DNA of 63,284 nt from Falsiphaeobacter marinintestinus (GTDB lineage Bacteria; Pseudomonadota; Alphaproteobacteria; Rhodobacterales; Rhodobacteraceae), in contig NZ_VOGO01000017.1 in the NCBI RefSeq assembly GCF_007923355.1, positions 1-63,284 of the forward strand, given 5' to 3'. Below, one piece after another: positions 36,939-46,176 of this stretch. A program made the translations under genes and the position numbers. The notes beneath the pieces were generated by a model. It was not told the DNA's origin. It was given only the letters and a program-made list of their open reading frames with translations, and made no database searches. How positions within the stretch are numbered: position 1 is the first letter of the stretch; each line of letters starts with the position of its first letter.

Positions 36939-38525
36939 TTATTCCGCAGCCGCGTCGGTGCACGACACGTCTTGGTCAGCCATCCATGTTCTGAATGTTT
37001 CGATCTGATCATCGGACATGTGCAGACCCAGCTTGCTGCGCCGCCACAGAACATCGTCGGCCTGGGTCACGAATTCTGTGTCGATCAGCCACCGCACTTC
37101 GCGTTCGGTCAGCGAGGCACCAAACTCCGTTCCCATGTCCAGCGCCGACGCCGCATCGCCCAGCATGCTATGCGCCTCGGTCCCATAGGCGCGAACCAGA
37201 CGAAGCGCCCAGCGTGGGGTCAGGAACGGATAGCTGGCAGACAGCTCGGCCACCAGATCATGCACCCCATCGACTTCGAAATCGCCGCCCGGAAGCGGAA
37301 CACCTGCGGTCCAGTTGCCCGGCAGACCATCGAATACCGCGCCCAGTTCGCGCAACGCGCCCTCGGCAAGGCGACGATAGGTGGTGATCTTGCCGCCAAA
37401 GACGTTGAGCACCGGGGACCCGCTGCTTTGGTTCAGCTTCAGCACATAGTCCCGCGTCGCCGCCGTGGCGCTGCTGGCACCGTCATCATACAGCGGGCGC
37501 ACGCCGGAATAAGTCCACACAACATCCTCTGCGGTGATGGGCGCTTTGAAATACTGGTTCACGAAATCGATCAGGTAATCGCGCTCGGCCGGGGTGCATT
37601 CGGGTTTGACGGATGGATCGTGATGTTCGGCATCGGTGGTGCCGATCAGAGTGAAATCGGTCTCGTAGGGAATTGCAAATGTGATGCGGCCATCGGTGCC
37701 CTGAAAGAAATAGCATTTGTCATGCGGGTACTGGCGTTTGACAACGATATGGCTGCCGCGCACCAGACGAACCTGCGCCTGATGTGTCACGTCCAGAGCT
37801 TCGTCCATCACGTCGGCCACCCAAGGACCGGCGGCGTTAACCAGCGCCTTGGCGGTGAGAGTGGTCCGATCACCGGTCTGCGTGTTTTCGATATCAACTG
37901 TCCAACCGCCCTGCCCCGGCGTGGCTTTGACAACCTTGTTGCGGGTCAGGATGGTCGCGCCGCGCGCCTGCGCATCGCGGGCGTTCAGAACAACCAGCCG
38001 GGAATCCTCGACCCAGCAGTCAGAGTATTCATAGGCCTTTTCGTATTTGTCCTTTAGCGGTGCGCCCTCGGCGCTGGTGCGCAAATCAAGGCTGGAGGTG
38101 CCCGGCAGAATGTCACGCCCGCCCAGGTGGTCATACAGGAACAGGCCCAGACGGATCAGCCAGTCAGGTCGCCGCCCTTTCATCCATGGCATGACCATGC
38201 TTAGCAACCGCGAGGTCGGCGTGGTGGTTTCGAACCGCATGTCCTGATGCAGGGGCAGCACAAAGCGCATCGGCCACGAGATATGCGGCATCGCTTTGAG
38301 CAGCGTTTCACGCTCGATCAAGGCCTCGCGAACCAGACGGAACTCAAAAAACTCAAGATAGCGCAGGCCGCCGTGGAACAGTTTTGTCGATGACGACGAC
38401 GTTGCGCTGGCAAGATCGTTCATTTCGACCAGCGCCACCGACAGCCCGCGCCCGGCGGCGTCGCGGGCAATACCGCAGCCATTGATACCGCCACCGATGA
38501 TCAGCAGGTCATAATCCGTTTGCAT
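36939..38525 (-). CDS. glpD: Glycerol-3-phosphate dehydrogenase, FAD-dependent
   Basis: This 528-residue membrane-associated flavoenzyme oxidises glycerol-3-phosphate to dihydroxyacetone phosphate and feeds electrons to quinone. The FAD motif is DYDLLIIGGGINGCGIARDA at the N terminus. The family signature TSSSSTKLFHGGLRYLE is near residue 45, and GKITTYRRLAEGAL precedes the C-terminal domain. ATG at 38525 has GGGAGA upstream; the open frame extends 47 codons further without similarity. It is divergent from glpR, with GlpR-type operators between. Confidence 0.95.
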   Translation of the reverse strand: MQTDYDLLIIGGGINGCGIARDAAGRGLSVALVEMNDLASATSSSSTKLFHGGLRYLEFFEFRLVREALIERETLLKAMPHISWPMRFVLPLHQDMRFETTTPTSRLLSMVMPWMKGRRPDWLIRLGLFLYDHLGGRDILPGTSSLDLRTSAEGAPLKDKYEKAYEYSDCWVEDSRLVVLNARDAQARGATILTRNKVVKATPGQGGWTVDIENTQTGDRTTLTAKALVNAAGPWVADVMDEALDVTHQAQVRLVRGSHIVVKRQYPHDKCYFFQGTDGRITFAIPYETDFTLIGTTDAEHHDPSVKPECTPAERDYLIDFVNQYFKAPITAEDVVWTYSGVRPLYDDGASSATAATRDYVLKLNQSSGSPVLNVFGGKITTYRRLAEGALRELGAVFDGLPGNWTAGVPLPGGDFEVDGVHDLVAELSASYPFLTPRWALRLVRAYGTEAHSMLGDAASALDMGTEFGASLTEREVRWLIDTEFVTQADDVLWRRSKLGLHMSDDQIETFRTWMADQDVSCTDAAAE

Positions 38526-38605
38526 TTGAATCTCCCGAACGCGGCGCGTGTTTGGGCGGAAAATCGCAGAAATGGCGCCCAAACGAAAGCGAATATGTTC
38601 ATTTA

Positions 38606-38620
38606 TTTTCGTTATCGAAT
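38606..38620. promoter_or_regulatory. Candidate GlpR operator 1
   Basis: TTTTCGTTATCGAAT has the core TTCG-TTAT-CGAA. Its reverse complement, TTCGATAACGAA, equals the core of the known E. coli GlpR operator. It lies about 80 bases upstream of glpD, in the divergent glpD-glpR region. A related AACGAAAGCGAA occurs at 38582-38593. Confidence 0.6.
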
Positions 38621-38750
38621 ACTGCATTGATATAATAGGTGATTTCAGATCGACACAGCGTCTCAACTGGCACTTTATCGCACATCCAGGGCTTGCAAAC
38701 TGGTATCCAGATTCGCATAACCATCTTCAACGCACGCTGTGCGAGTGCGA

Positions 38751-38766
38751 ATTTTCGCAAACGAAC
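38751..38766. promoter_or_regulatory. Candidate GlpR operator 2
   Basis: ATTTTCGCAAACGAAC repeats the TTTTCG-N4-CGAA architecture of the site at 38606, 22 bases before the glpR start. This position suits autoregulation. Confidence 0.55.
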
Positions 38767-38787
38767 CTACAGACAGGGCCACCCAGG

Positions 38788-39546
38788 ATGAGCCAGACCC
38801 TTCGCAAACCCGAGATCATCCGCCTTGCGCGGCGCGAGGGGCGTGTCACGGTCGACGGGCTGGTCGCACATTTCGGGGTGACCCCCCAAACGATCCGCCG
38901 CGACCTGTCCGAGCTGGCGGAACAGGGCAAGCTTGAGCGGATGCATGGCGGCGCGGTGCTGCCATCGGGCACCACGAATATCATCTATGACGAACGGCGC
39001 GCGCTGATGCATGACGTAAAGGCCGACATTGCCCGCGCCTGTGCGCGCCACATCCCGAACGACTGTTCGCTGTTTCTGAACATCGGCACCACGACCGAGG
39101 CTATTGCCGCTGAATTGCTTGGCCATACCGGGTTGCTGGTGGTGACCAACAACATCAACATCGCCACCACTCTGGCCGACAACCCCGATATCGACGTGAT
39201 CGTGACGGGTGGCACCTTGCGCCGGTCTGATGGCGGGCTGATCGGGTATCTCGCGACCAAAACCATCGAACAGTTCCGGTTCGATTTCGGCATCATCGGC
39301 TGTTCGGCGTTAAACACGCAGGGCGACATTCTGGATTTCGACCTGCAAGAGGTCGAGGTCAGCCACGCCATCATCCGGCAAAGCGACACGGTATGTCTGG
39401 CCGCCGATTCATCCAAGTTCAAACGTTCGGCCCCGGCCCGGATCGGGTCGATATCGGACGTCGATCTGTTCTTTACGGATGCGACCTGTGCGCCCGGATT
39501 CGAGACCGTTTGTGCGCAGGGTGGGACACGGATCATCCGCACCTGA
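38788..39546 (+). CDS. glpR: DeoR-family transcriptional regulator, glycerol-3-phosphate repressor type
   Basis: 252 residues. An N-terminal DeoR helix-turn-helix (RREGRVTVDGLVAHFGVTPQTIRRDLSEL, residues 12-42) is followed by a sugar-phosphate-sensing DeoRC domain (LNIGTTTEAIAAEL; VIVTGGTLRRSDGGLIG). The divergent glpD and the TTCG-N4-CGAA sites point to GlpR, which leaves DNA when glycerol-3-phosphate is present. ATG at 38788 is chosen because the DeoR domain begins there. Confidence 0.9.
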   Translation: MSQTLRKPEIIRLARREGRVTVDGLVAHFGVTPQTIRRDLSELAEQGKLERMHGGAVLPSGTTNIIYDERRALMHDVKADIARACARHIPNDCSLFLNIGTTTEAIAAELLGHTGLLVVTNNINIATTLADNPDIDVIVTGGTLRRSDGGLIGYLATKTIEQFRFDFGIIGCSALNTQGDILDFDLQEVEVSHAIIRQSDTVCLAADSSKFKRSAPARIGSISDVDLFFTDATCAPGFETVCAQGGTRIIRT

Positions 39547-39894
39547 ACACGGCCTTTTTGGCCCACAACCAGCGCACGATTCGCACCAGACGATTCGCCC
39601 CCTCTGGGTCGAGCAAATTTCAGTCAACTTCATCGATAATCGACACCAAAGGGGAATCCACCCCCTTGGCCTTTGGGACGAGGCATTGGGCGGAAGAGCG
39701 CCGCTGACGTAATAATGCACTGATTTAAATACATATTTAGAATTCGAAAGTATGAATATAAAAACTTGACCTATGTCAAATAAGACATTCTATTTAACCG
39801 ATACATTCACCTTGAGAATGTTGCTGTTGGAAGGGCGTACCAGATTTTTAGGTGCCGTTTCTTGCAACAGTTTGGTGTACGAGAGGAGATCCCC
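39547..39894. other. Intergenic region upstream of the 993-residue protein
   Basis: About 350 bases without a recognisable gene. An AT-rich tract at 39718-39800 holds the Fnr/Crp-type palindrome and promoter (39766-39796). An imperfect hairpin CCAAAGGGG/CCCCTTGG lies near 39645-39669 and may be the glpR terminator. Confidence 0.5.
39766..39796 (+). promoter_or_regulatory. Promoter with overlapping Fnr/Crp-type palindrome
   Basis: TTGAC-CTAT-GTCAA (39766-39779) is a perfect inverted repeat in the TTGA-N6-TCAA format of Fnr/Crp-family sites. It overlaps a possible -35 box (TTGACC), with TCTATT or TATTTA at about 39789-39796 as -10 box. It lies about 100 bases before the large secreted-protein gene. 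A site covering the -35 would fit repression, or activation from a promoter further downstream. Confidence 0.45.
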
Positions 39895-42876
39895 ATGGCG
39901 ATACAATTTCAATCACTGCTGCATACTTTCAGCCTTGACGACATAACGGCGACGTTTGAAGGGCTGACATATGCAGATGACCCGTCATTCATTGATACAG
40001 ACGGGGCCGTTGTCGAACAGATGGTGGACAAGGACGGCAACGTCCTGTCGGGAATCGACAGCGAATTCGGCTTTTACGTGTCTGACTTCCTGGGGGCCGA
40101 AGACAAGGTTCTGGACGGCGATTTCGGCGAAGGCTTTGCAGGCAACATTTTTAGCACAGAAAATCCGGATGAAGTTGTCGGTCTGGCGTTGTCGAATGCT
40201 GCAACTGATGTGTTCCTGTCCGGCCTGCCGTTGGGCACATGGTCATTGGGTCTTGGCGGCGCGACCGTGAAAGCGTCGACCGAACATTATGTGACGATGG
40301 CAAGCGTTCTGTCCGACCAGATGTATCCTGGCGACCCGGATGCCCTGGGATCTTTGGATGACGAACTTCGCCTGCGCGACCTGCATCTGAGCGAGGTTGA
40401 CGGGTCTTTGGTCGAAGGCGTCAAGCACGACCTTTATGTCGAAGAAGTGACCGAAGCGCTGCAGCGGGCCATCGACAACAACGAAGCCGGCACCAACCCC
40501 GCCATTTATGGCGATATCGATTTTGACCGCGACGGCACAACGGACTCGTTCCGCACCCTGTCCGTTGGCGTCGAGTATGACGCAGACGGCGACGGTGTTG
40601 CCGAGACCATTCAGGTCGGTGCAATCGATCTGGACATGGATGGACAGGCCGACATCGTTGATGGCTGGCTGAACGGATATGGCGGCGAAGCCGATCTTAC
40701 AGACCTGATGGCCCCCAATGAATCAACCGTGCTGAGCGACATCGCCTATAGCTCGGATTATTCGGTGACGGTCAAGGACGACGGCAAACTGCTGTATCGC
40801 TGGGGCACAGCCGTGAAGCGGCCCAATGACATCCGCATGGAAGTGCATCTGGACCTGCCGGAAGAGTGGACAGCCGATGCTGACGACAATGGCATCGCAG
40901 ACAGCCTGGAAGGCGACGCCGAAGGCTTTATCGTCACCAAGGCGCATCTGGTCATCACCCACGACATCACCAACAACCCGAACGATCAGGTTCGTCCCGA
41001 AGATTATGAAAACGAAGCCGCGATTGGCCGGTTGCCGTCCTATTATATCGTGACCGACCCCGATGATGCCGAAAACACACTTTGGGTGTCGATCCGGGAT
41101 TCTTACAATGGGGAAGGCGATGCGCTGCCCAGCTATTTCAAGCTGACCGAAGCTGGCGAAGTCGACATGGCCGCCGGTGGCATCGCGGTGTTCAACCCGG
41201 ACGGTGTTCTTGTCGGGTATCGCAACGAAGACGCAGACGGCAATCCGATTGGCACGGTCTTTAAAGATGAATCGCTGGCCGAACTGAATGCAGCCGCCGA
41301 TCTGCCATTTGACACTGCAGACTTGGCCGAAGGCTATACCGTCGATTGGTACACCACCATTGATCGTGAGCCCTTCGAATGGTCCTATGACAAGTATTCG
41401 GATGATCCATACAAGCAGGACTTCGTCAGCTTCCGCAGCGCAGAAGAAGCCGCGCAAGAAGGTTATCACGAATCCGATCTGGTCTCGGGCCCGCGCTGGC
41501 GCCTGACGCCGAACAAGTTCGGTCAGGATCTGCCCGGTCTTGAAGTGCCGCTGATTGAGAACAGCCAACCGCCGTTCCAGCACGACAACATCAAGTATGA
41601 AACCGGTGAGTTCATCACCACCACCCTGAACCTGCTGGACTGGGAAGGCGATTCACCGCTGGCCAACAGCATGGGCTGGATGTCGATTGACCCGACGCGT
41701 CTGGACGAGAACGCCGATGGCATCATCGACGAAGGCTGGTCCGACGTGAACGGCATGTACGGCTCTGGCGATGCGATGCCCACAGGTCTGATCCTGTCCG
41801 CTGTATCGCCAAATGGCGTGAACCTGACACAGGATTATTTCGATACATCGGTCTATCTGAAAGGCGACCGCAGCGACTCGGCCAAGATCTATGACATCCA
41901 ACTCGTGATCGAATACATCTCGGACTATATCGGCACGGTTCAGCAGGTTGACGGCGTCAGCAGCAATGGCGTGACGGTCGGCTTCCAGGATGGCGCGACC
42001 TTCAGCAACGCTGTGGTCTTTGCGTCACCGATCTCGATGAACGGGAACGATGTGGCAACCGTGACGATCACCAATGTCACAAGCTCTGAAGTCTCGATGT
42101 ATGCCGAAGAGGCCGACTATCTTGATGGCGGACACGTTCCGGAATCTGTCAGCCTGTTGACCTTCGAAGAAGGCAACTGGACGCTGGATGACGGCACCCG
42201 TGTTGAAGTCGGTGAAGTTGATGTCACAGCCGGTGCAACCAGCCGTGTGCATACCGTTACGTTCGATCAGGAATTCGACGAAATCCCGAACGTTATGGTG
42301 CAGCTCCAAACCGCAAACGGCATGGACTGGGCAATTGTCCGGGCTCGTAACGTCACCTCGACCGGGTTTGAATTCGCGGTTCAGGAAGAAGAAGCCAGCG
42401 ACGGCTTCCATGACGCCGAAGTGGTTGGCTGGGTGGCCATTGACGCCGCCAGTGCTGACAACCTGATCGACTGGGGCGGCGTTGCTTCGCAAGCCTTCTC
42501 GATGGAAGACGCGGTTGGCCATAATGGCGACTCGTTCACGTTCGACGCAAGCCTGGGCACCGATGTGCTGGTCTCGGCTTCGATGAACACCATGAACGGT
42601 CGGGACCCTGCCGTGCTGCGGATCACAGAAATGTCGGACGACGGCACCTCGGCAACTGTGGAATTCGTCGCACAGGAAGAACAAAGCCTGGACGACGAAG
42701 TTTGGCACAAGGCTGAAACCGTCGCCGGTCTGGCATTCGGTGGTGCCGGGATCCTGATTGGAAGCGAAACTGTTGCGGCCCCCATGTCGCCTTTCGATTT
42801 CCCGCTGGCAAGCGCAAGCGAACCTGCATCAGCGCCGGAACTTACATTCTATCAGGACGAACTGCTTTTCGCCTGA
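39895..42876 (+). CDS. Large acidic, probably exported calcium-binding protein with H-type-lectin-like repeats
   Basis: 993 residues, very acidic; no overall family was recognised. The middle contains EF-hand/dockerin-like Asp loops (DFDRDGTTDSF, DADGDGVAETI, DLDMDGQADIV, DADDNGIADSL). The last 290 residues contain three repeats of 80-90 residues with alternating beta-strand pattern. The clearest is VTFDQEFDEIPNVMVQLQ to EVVGWVAID, which resembles H-type lectin domains. There is no Sec signal; the short hydrophobic end (ELTFYQDELLFA) could be a type I secretion signal. A strong GAGGAG precedes ATG 39895. It is flanked by a terminator and an Fnr-type site. Confidence 0.75.
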   Translation: MAIQFQSLLHTFSLDDITATFEGLTYADDPSFIDTDGAVVEQMVDKDGNVLSGIDSEFGFYVSDFLGAEDKVLDGDFGEGFAGNIFSTENPDEVVGLALSNAATDVFLSGLPLGTWSLGLGGATVKASTEHYVTMASVLSDQMYPGDPDALGSLDDELRLRDLHLSEVDGSLVEGVKHDLYVEEVTEALQRAIDNNEAGTNPAIYGDIDFDRDGTTDSFRTLSVGVEYDADGDGVAETIQVGAIDLDMDGQADIVDGWLNGYGGEADLTDLMAPNESTVLSDIAYSSDYSVTVKDDGKLLYRWGTAVKRPNDIRMEVHLDLPEEWTADADDNGIADSLEGDAEGFIVTKAHLVITHDITNNPNDQVRPEDYENEAAIGRLPSYYIVTDPDDAENTLWVSIRDSYNGEGDALPSYFKLTEAGEVDMAAGGIAVFNPDGVLVGYRNEDADGNPIGTVFKDESLAELNAAADLPFDTADLAEGYTVDWYTTIDREPFEWSYDKYSDDPYKQDFVSFRSAEEAAQEGYHESDLVSGPRWRLTPNKFGQDLPGLEVPLIENSQPPFQHDNIKYETGEFITTTLNLLDWEGDSPLANSMGWMSIDPTRLDENADGIIDEGWSDVNGMYGSGDAMPTGLILSAVSPNGVNLTQDYFDTSVYLKGDRSDSAKIYDIQLVIEYISDYIGTVQQVDGVSSNGVTVGFQDGATFSNAVVFASPISMNGNDVATVTITNVTSSEVSMYAEEADYLDGGHVPESVSLLTFEEGNWTLDDGTRVEVGEVDVTAGATSRVHTVTFDQEFDEIPNVMVQLQTANGMDWAIVRARNVTSTGFEFAVQEEEASDGFHDAEVVGWVAIDAASADNLIDWGGVASQAFSMEDAVGHNGDSFTFDASLGTDVLVSASMNTMNGRDPAVLRITEMSDDGTSATVEFVAQEEQSLDDEVWHKAETVAGLAFGGAGILIGSETVAAPMSPFDFPLASASEPASAPELTFYQDELLFA

Positions 42877-42895
42877 TCCCTTTACCATGCTAACT

Positions 42896-42926
42896 TTGGG
42901 CCGGTCCTGTTTCAGGGCCGGCCCAA
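42896..42926 (+). terminator. Hairpin terminator of the 993-residue protein gene
   Basis: Arms TTGGGCCGG and CCGGCCCAA enclose a second stem CCTG-TTT-CAGG, giving a nearly continuous 14-pair hairpin. It starts 20 bases after the stop codon. Confidence 0.75.
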
Positions 42927-43032
42927 TGCGTTTAAACCTTCCCCGATATGTCAGACGTCACATGAACACGTCCGGCCGCCATGCCGTCGCGCTGACAGGC
43001 AGGGCTGAATGCTCACCACGTCTGGTCCACGA

Positions 43033-43983
43033 TCACGGCAGCGGCGCTTCGCCTGCGTTCAGGGGCAGCAGCAGATCAAACACACGGTTGCGCATCCAGG
43101 CGTGGAACGGCGCGTTGCTGACCCGTTTGTGCCAGCACGCGATGATCAGCGGCGGTTCAAGCGGTATCGGGGGAAGATACGTATCGATCCCGAATTGTAT
43201 GCAGACCCGCTCGGCCAGTTGGCGCGGGATCAGACCTATCAGATCGCTGTTGCTGACCACCCGGCAGACCCCGGAAAACACCGGCAGGGTGACCGACACA
43301 TGGCGCGCCCGGCCAACCTGTTCCAGCGCCGCATCGCCCATCGCGCCCAGATTGCCTTCGGGGGAAAACAAAACGTGGCCAAGGTCGCAGAACAGATCCA
43401 GCGGTAGTGTCGCACCCGGTTTGATGCCGCTTTCGGCGATCTGTGGATTTCCACGCCGGGCGATGGTGACAAAGGTTGAGTGAAACAACGGGCAACTGTC
43501 GATCCAGTCGGGCAACGTCTGATCCGGGATCAACGCCAGATCCGCACTATAGCGTTCAAGGCTGCTCAGGTAATCATTGGGGACAAGATCAACCAGTTGC
43601 ACCCGCACATCCGGCGCGACCTGCCCGATCTCTGCGGCAAGATCCGGCATCAGAAGATCGGCGAAAAAATCGCTGCCGGTGATTTTGAAGTTTCCGGATT
43701 CCGTCGCCGGATCAAAGGGTTGCGCCGGGGACAGCAGAGACTGCAGGCGGTTTAGTTCGTCCTCTAGCGGGCGAGCAATGTTCCGGGCAAAGTCTGTGGC
43801 CACCAGCCGGTTGCCCTGACGCACGAACAACGGATCCTGCAAAGCGTGCCGCAATCTCGCCAGCGCACCGGACACTGCCGACTGCGACAGGCCCAGCCGT
43901 TCGCCCGCTTTCACAGTCGATCCCTCACGCAAAAGCATGTCGAGCACACGCAGCAGATTCAGGTCAAAGGTCGCGAAATTCAT
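43033..43983 (-). CDS. LysR-family transcriptional regulator
   Basis: 316 residues. The N-terminal winged helix-turn-helix runs about residues 5-65 (VLDMLLREGSTVKAGERLGLSQSAVSGALARLR). A periplasmic-binding-protein-like effector domain follows (NFKITGSDFFADLLMPDL). It resembles the NodD/SyrM/PcpR-like subgroup, which starts FDLNLLRVLDMLL. Its target is unclear because both neighbouring genes are oriented away or separated by 500 bases. Confidence 0.88.
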   Translation of the reverse strand: MNFATFDLNLLRVLDMLLREGSTVKAGERLGLSQSAVSGALARLRHALQDPLFVRQGNRLVATDFARNIARPLEDELNRLQSLLSPAQPFDPATESGNFKITGSDFFADLLMPDLAAEIGQVAPDVRVQLVDLVPNDYLSSLERYSADLALIPDQTLPDWIDSCPLFHSTFVTIARRGNPQIAESGIKPGATLPLDLFCDLGHVLFSPEGNLGAMGDAALEQVGRARHVSVTLPVFSGVCRVVSNSDLIGLIPRQLAERVCIQFGIDTYLPPIPLEPPLIIACWHKRVSNAPFHAWMRNRVFDLLLPLNAGEAPLP

Positions 43984-44233
43984 TTTAACGATACCCTATA
44001 TCACAAATAACGTTTTGATAGATCTGGCAATCACATTTCTAAAGAGCAACATATTTACCCATTCTTGAGACTCGCAAGGCTGTTTGAAAAAAAGGGGGAG
44101 TAAAATAAGTGCCTTATGCTTCACCTTGGGCCATGGATCACGATCAGATCAAGTCACGGAAACGTGATTTCAACTGTTGTGGTTCCATGCCATCTTCTGC
44201 CGTCATGGCCGCCAGTGCCAGACGTCCAACATG

Positions 44234-44453
44234 TCAGACCGACACTGAGTTTCTCATGATGGGTTGTAAGGTCGCTTTGTCGACAGGAACATCGGGCCGT
44301 ACTCGTATCCCCAGCGAGCCCCTGTTCCAGATGTTTGCATCGCACCCCAGCCCGTCCTTCACCAGTCCCCCCATGGACTAAGGTGATGCCCGGCCATCGC
44401 GCATACAGGATTGTCCGGTAGGTCCAAATGTGCGGTGGTCGGGACTTAAAGTC
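44234..44453 (-). pseudogene. Possible remnant of a DUF2493 (SLOG-fold) protein
   Basis: Within the 500-base gap 43984-44483 a minus-strand reading of about 73 codons has no start-codon context. It contains ILYARWPGITLVHGG followed by WNRGSLGIRVRPD and PIMRNS. The order HGG, then a W-x-R-x-x-I stretch, then RPD and a terminal RN resembles DUF2493 proteins (LHGG ... WA..R.V.....PDW ... KRND), which are common on plasmids. It ends early in a stop. This is weak similarity judged by eye. The rest of the gap holds no gene. Confidence 0.3.
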
Positions 44454-44483
44454 TCACCGCCCCCGCGCTGTCCCTTCGGATTC

Positions 44484-46154
44484 TCAGGGTTGATAGGTAA
44501 CCTCGCCCGCACAAATCGTGGCCAGCGGCCGGGCGTTTGACAGGGTGTCGGCATCGGCCTGAAACAGATCGCAATCCATCACAGCGATATCGGCGAAATA
44601 GCCCGGGATCAGGGCGCCCTTGCAGCCTTCGTTAAACTCAACCCATGCGTTGTCATGGGTATAGGACGCCAGCGTGTCGTGCAGCGACTGGCGGTTGTCC
44701 AGCCAGGGCGCGGGAAGGTCGGCGCCGAACACCGCGCCTGCGACGGATGGCATCACATCAACGGGCACAACCGGCCAGTCCGTCGAGAAACACATGCGAG
44801 CGCCGCTGTCGCGAATGGCGCGCCACGCAAAGGCGCGGGCGATCTGGTCTTCGGTCAGGATATCGCCTGCGGCATAGGGGTCGAACAGCCCCCCGGCAGG
44901 CGAGTGCAAAGGCTGCATGGACGCAACAGCGCCCAGTGCGGCGATGCGAGGCAGATCGGCAGGGTCGATCACTTCGACATGTTCGATCCGATGGCGACTG
45001 TCGCGCGGCCCGTTGGCGTTGCGCGCGGCCTCATAACCGTCGAGCGTCCGACGCACGGCCCCGTCTCCGATGGCATGCACGCTGATCTGCAGACCCATCG
45101 CATCGGCGCGGATGCAGGCTTCGTTGAAATGATCGGCCTCGAACACGGCATCGCCAAGCGACTCCGGTTTGCCGGGATACGGTGTCAGCATCAGGGCGGT
45201 ATAGCTGTCCAGAACGCCGTCCATGAACATCTTGACCCGGCCCGACCAGACCTTGTCCGAGGTGAAGCGCCGCCGCATTTCATCTGCTTCTGCAAGCCGG
45301 TCCAGCGGGTCGAAATTCTTCAGATGCATCGGCACCTGCACGCGCATTGGCAGACGACCGTCGGCCTCAAGTTCGGCCAGCAGTTCCAGCTGATAGAAAT
45401 TGCCATCCATGTTGTGCAGGCCGGTGATACCATGCGCGGCGCAATGGTTCAGCCCGCGCAGGATGACCTCTTTGTCATGGGCGCGTTCTTTGGCGGTGGC
45501 CGCCGGTTCGGGATCGGCCCCGGTCACATAGCCCAGCAGATCACGCCCGCCCATCGCGGACAGCGACAGGACGGGGCCGAACGCGCCTGCCTCGTTCAGT
45601 TGTCCATTGGCGGTGCCATCAGCAGCCATAACGATCTCGGCCCCTTCGGGCACGTCGCCACCCTGCAGGATGCCGGCCTTTTCCAGGGCAGCCGTATTGG
45701 CCCAGACCGTGTGATGATCCGACGCCATCAGCGCCAGGGGGCGGTCGGGCATAACCCGGTCCAGATCGTGACGGGTGGCGGCAACGCCGGGTTCCATGAT
45801 GTCATAATAGGCCGCGACGCACATGATCAGCGGATCATCCGGGCGGCCAGCCGCGTATTCGCGCACCGCGGCTTGCAGGCGGTCCGCGCCGCGCAAGCCC
45901 ATAAGGTCAAGCATCTCAAGTTCGGCCGCGCCGCCGAACAGATGCACATGGCTGTCGATGAACCCGGGCAGAACCGTGCCACCGGCAGCATCAATGACCT
46001 GCGTGTCCGGACCTGAAAGCGCGCGAATGTCAGACGTGTCGCCCAGCGCCATAATGCGCCCGCCGGATATGGCCAGCGCCTGGGCCGAGGGCCGGGTTGG
46101 GTCAAAGGTCAGCAGCGATCCGTTCAGGATCACGAGGTCGGGCGCGATGGTCAC
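44484..46154 (-). CDS. Amidohydrolase family protein (YtcJ-like, Amidohydro_3)
   Basis: 556 residues. The metal-dependent hydrolase features are GFIDSHVHLFGGAAE (HxH motif, about residue 65), HAIGDGAVRRTLDGYEAA (His, about 355), RIEHVEVIDP and FSTDWPVVPVDVM (Asp, about 455). It is a metal-binding TIM-barrel enzyme that cleaves amide or related bonds. GTG at 46154 with AGGAG upstream is preferred over a TTG six codons earlier. It follows the polyamine-type transporter genes, so its substrate may be what they import. Confidence 0.88.
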   Translation of the reverse strand: MTIAPDLVILNGSLLTFDPTRPSAQALAISGGRIMALGDTSDIRALSGPDTQVIDAAGGTVLPGFIDSHVHLFGGAAELEMLDLMGLRGADRLQAAVREYAAGRPDDPLIMCVAAYYDIMEPGVAATRHDLDRVMPDRPLALMASDHHTVWANTAALEKAGILQGGDVPEGAEIVMAADGTANGQLNEAGAFGPVLSLSAMGGRDLLGYVTGADPEPAATAKERAHDKEVILRGLNHCAAHGITGLHNMDGNFYQLELLAELEADGRLPMRVQVPMHLKNFDPLDRLAEADEMRRRFTSDKVWSGRVKMFMDGVLDSYTALMLTPYPGKPESLGDAVFEADHFNEACIRADAMGLQISVHAIGDGAVRRTLDGYEAARNANGPRDSRHRIEHVEVIDPADLPRIAALGAVASMQPLHSPAGGLFDPYAAGDILTEDQIARAFAWRAIRDSGARMCFSTDWPVVPVDVMPSVAGAVFGADLPAPWLDNRQSLHDTLASYTHDNAWVEFNEGCKGALIPGYFADIAVMDCDLFQADADTLSNARPLATICAGEVTYQP

Positions 46155-46176
46155 GGGGCAGGCTCCTGTCAAGGTG

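Noticed and set aside
44109-44381. 90-codon plus-strand frame in the 43984-44483 gap
   Set aside because: No ribosome-binding site and no protein-like pattern; the opposite strand gives a more sensible, though broken, reading.
44655-46016. 453-codon plus-strand frame opposite the amidohydrolase gene
   Set aside because: Antisense shadow of a well-supported gene; its composition is rich in His, Gln and Arg, with no recognisable domain.
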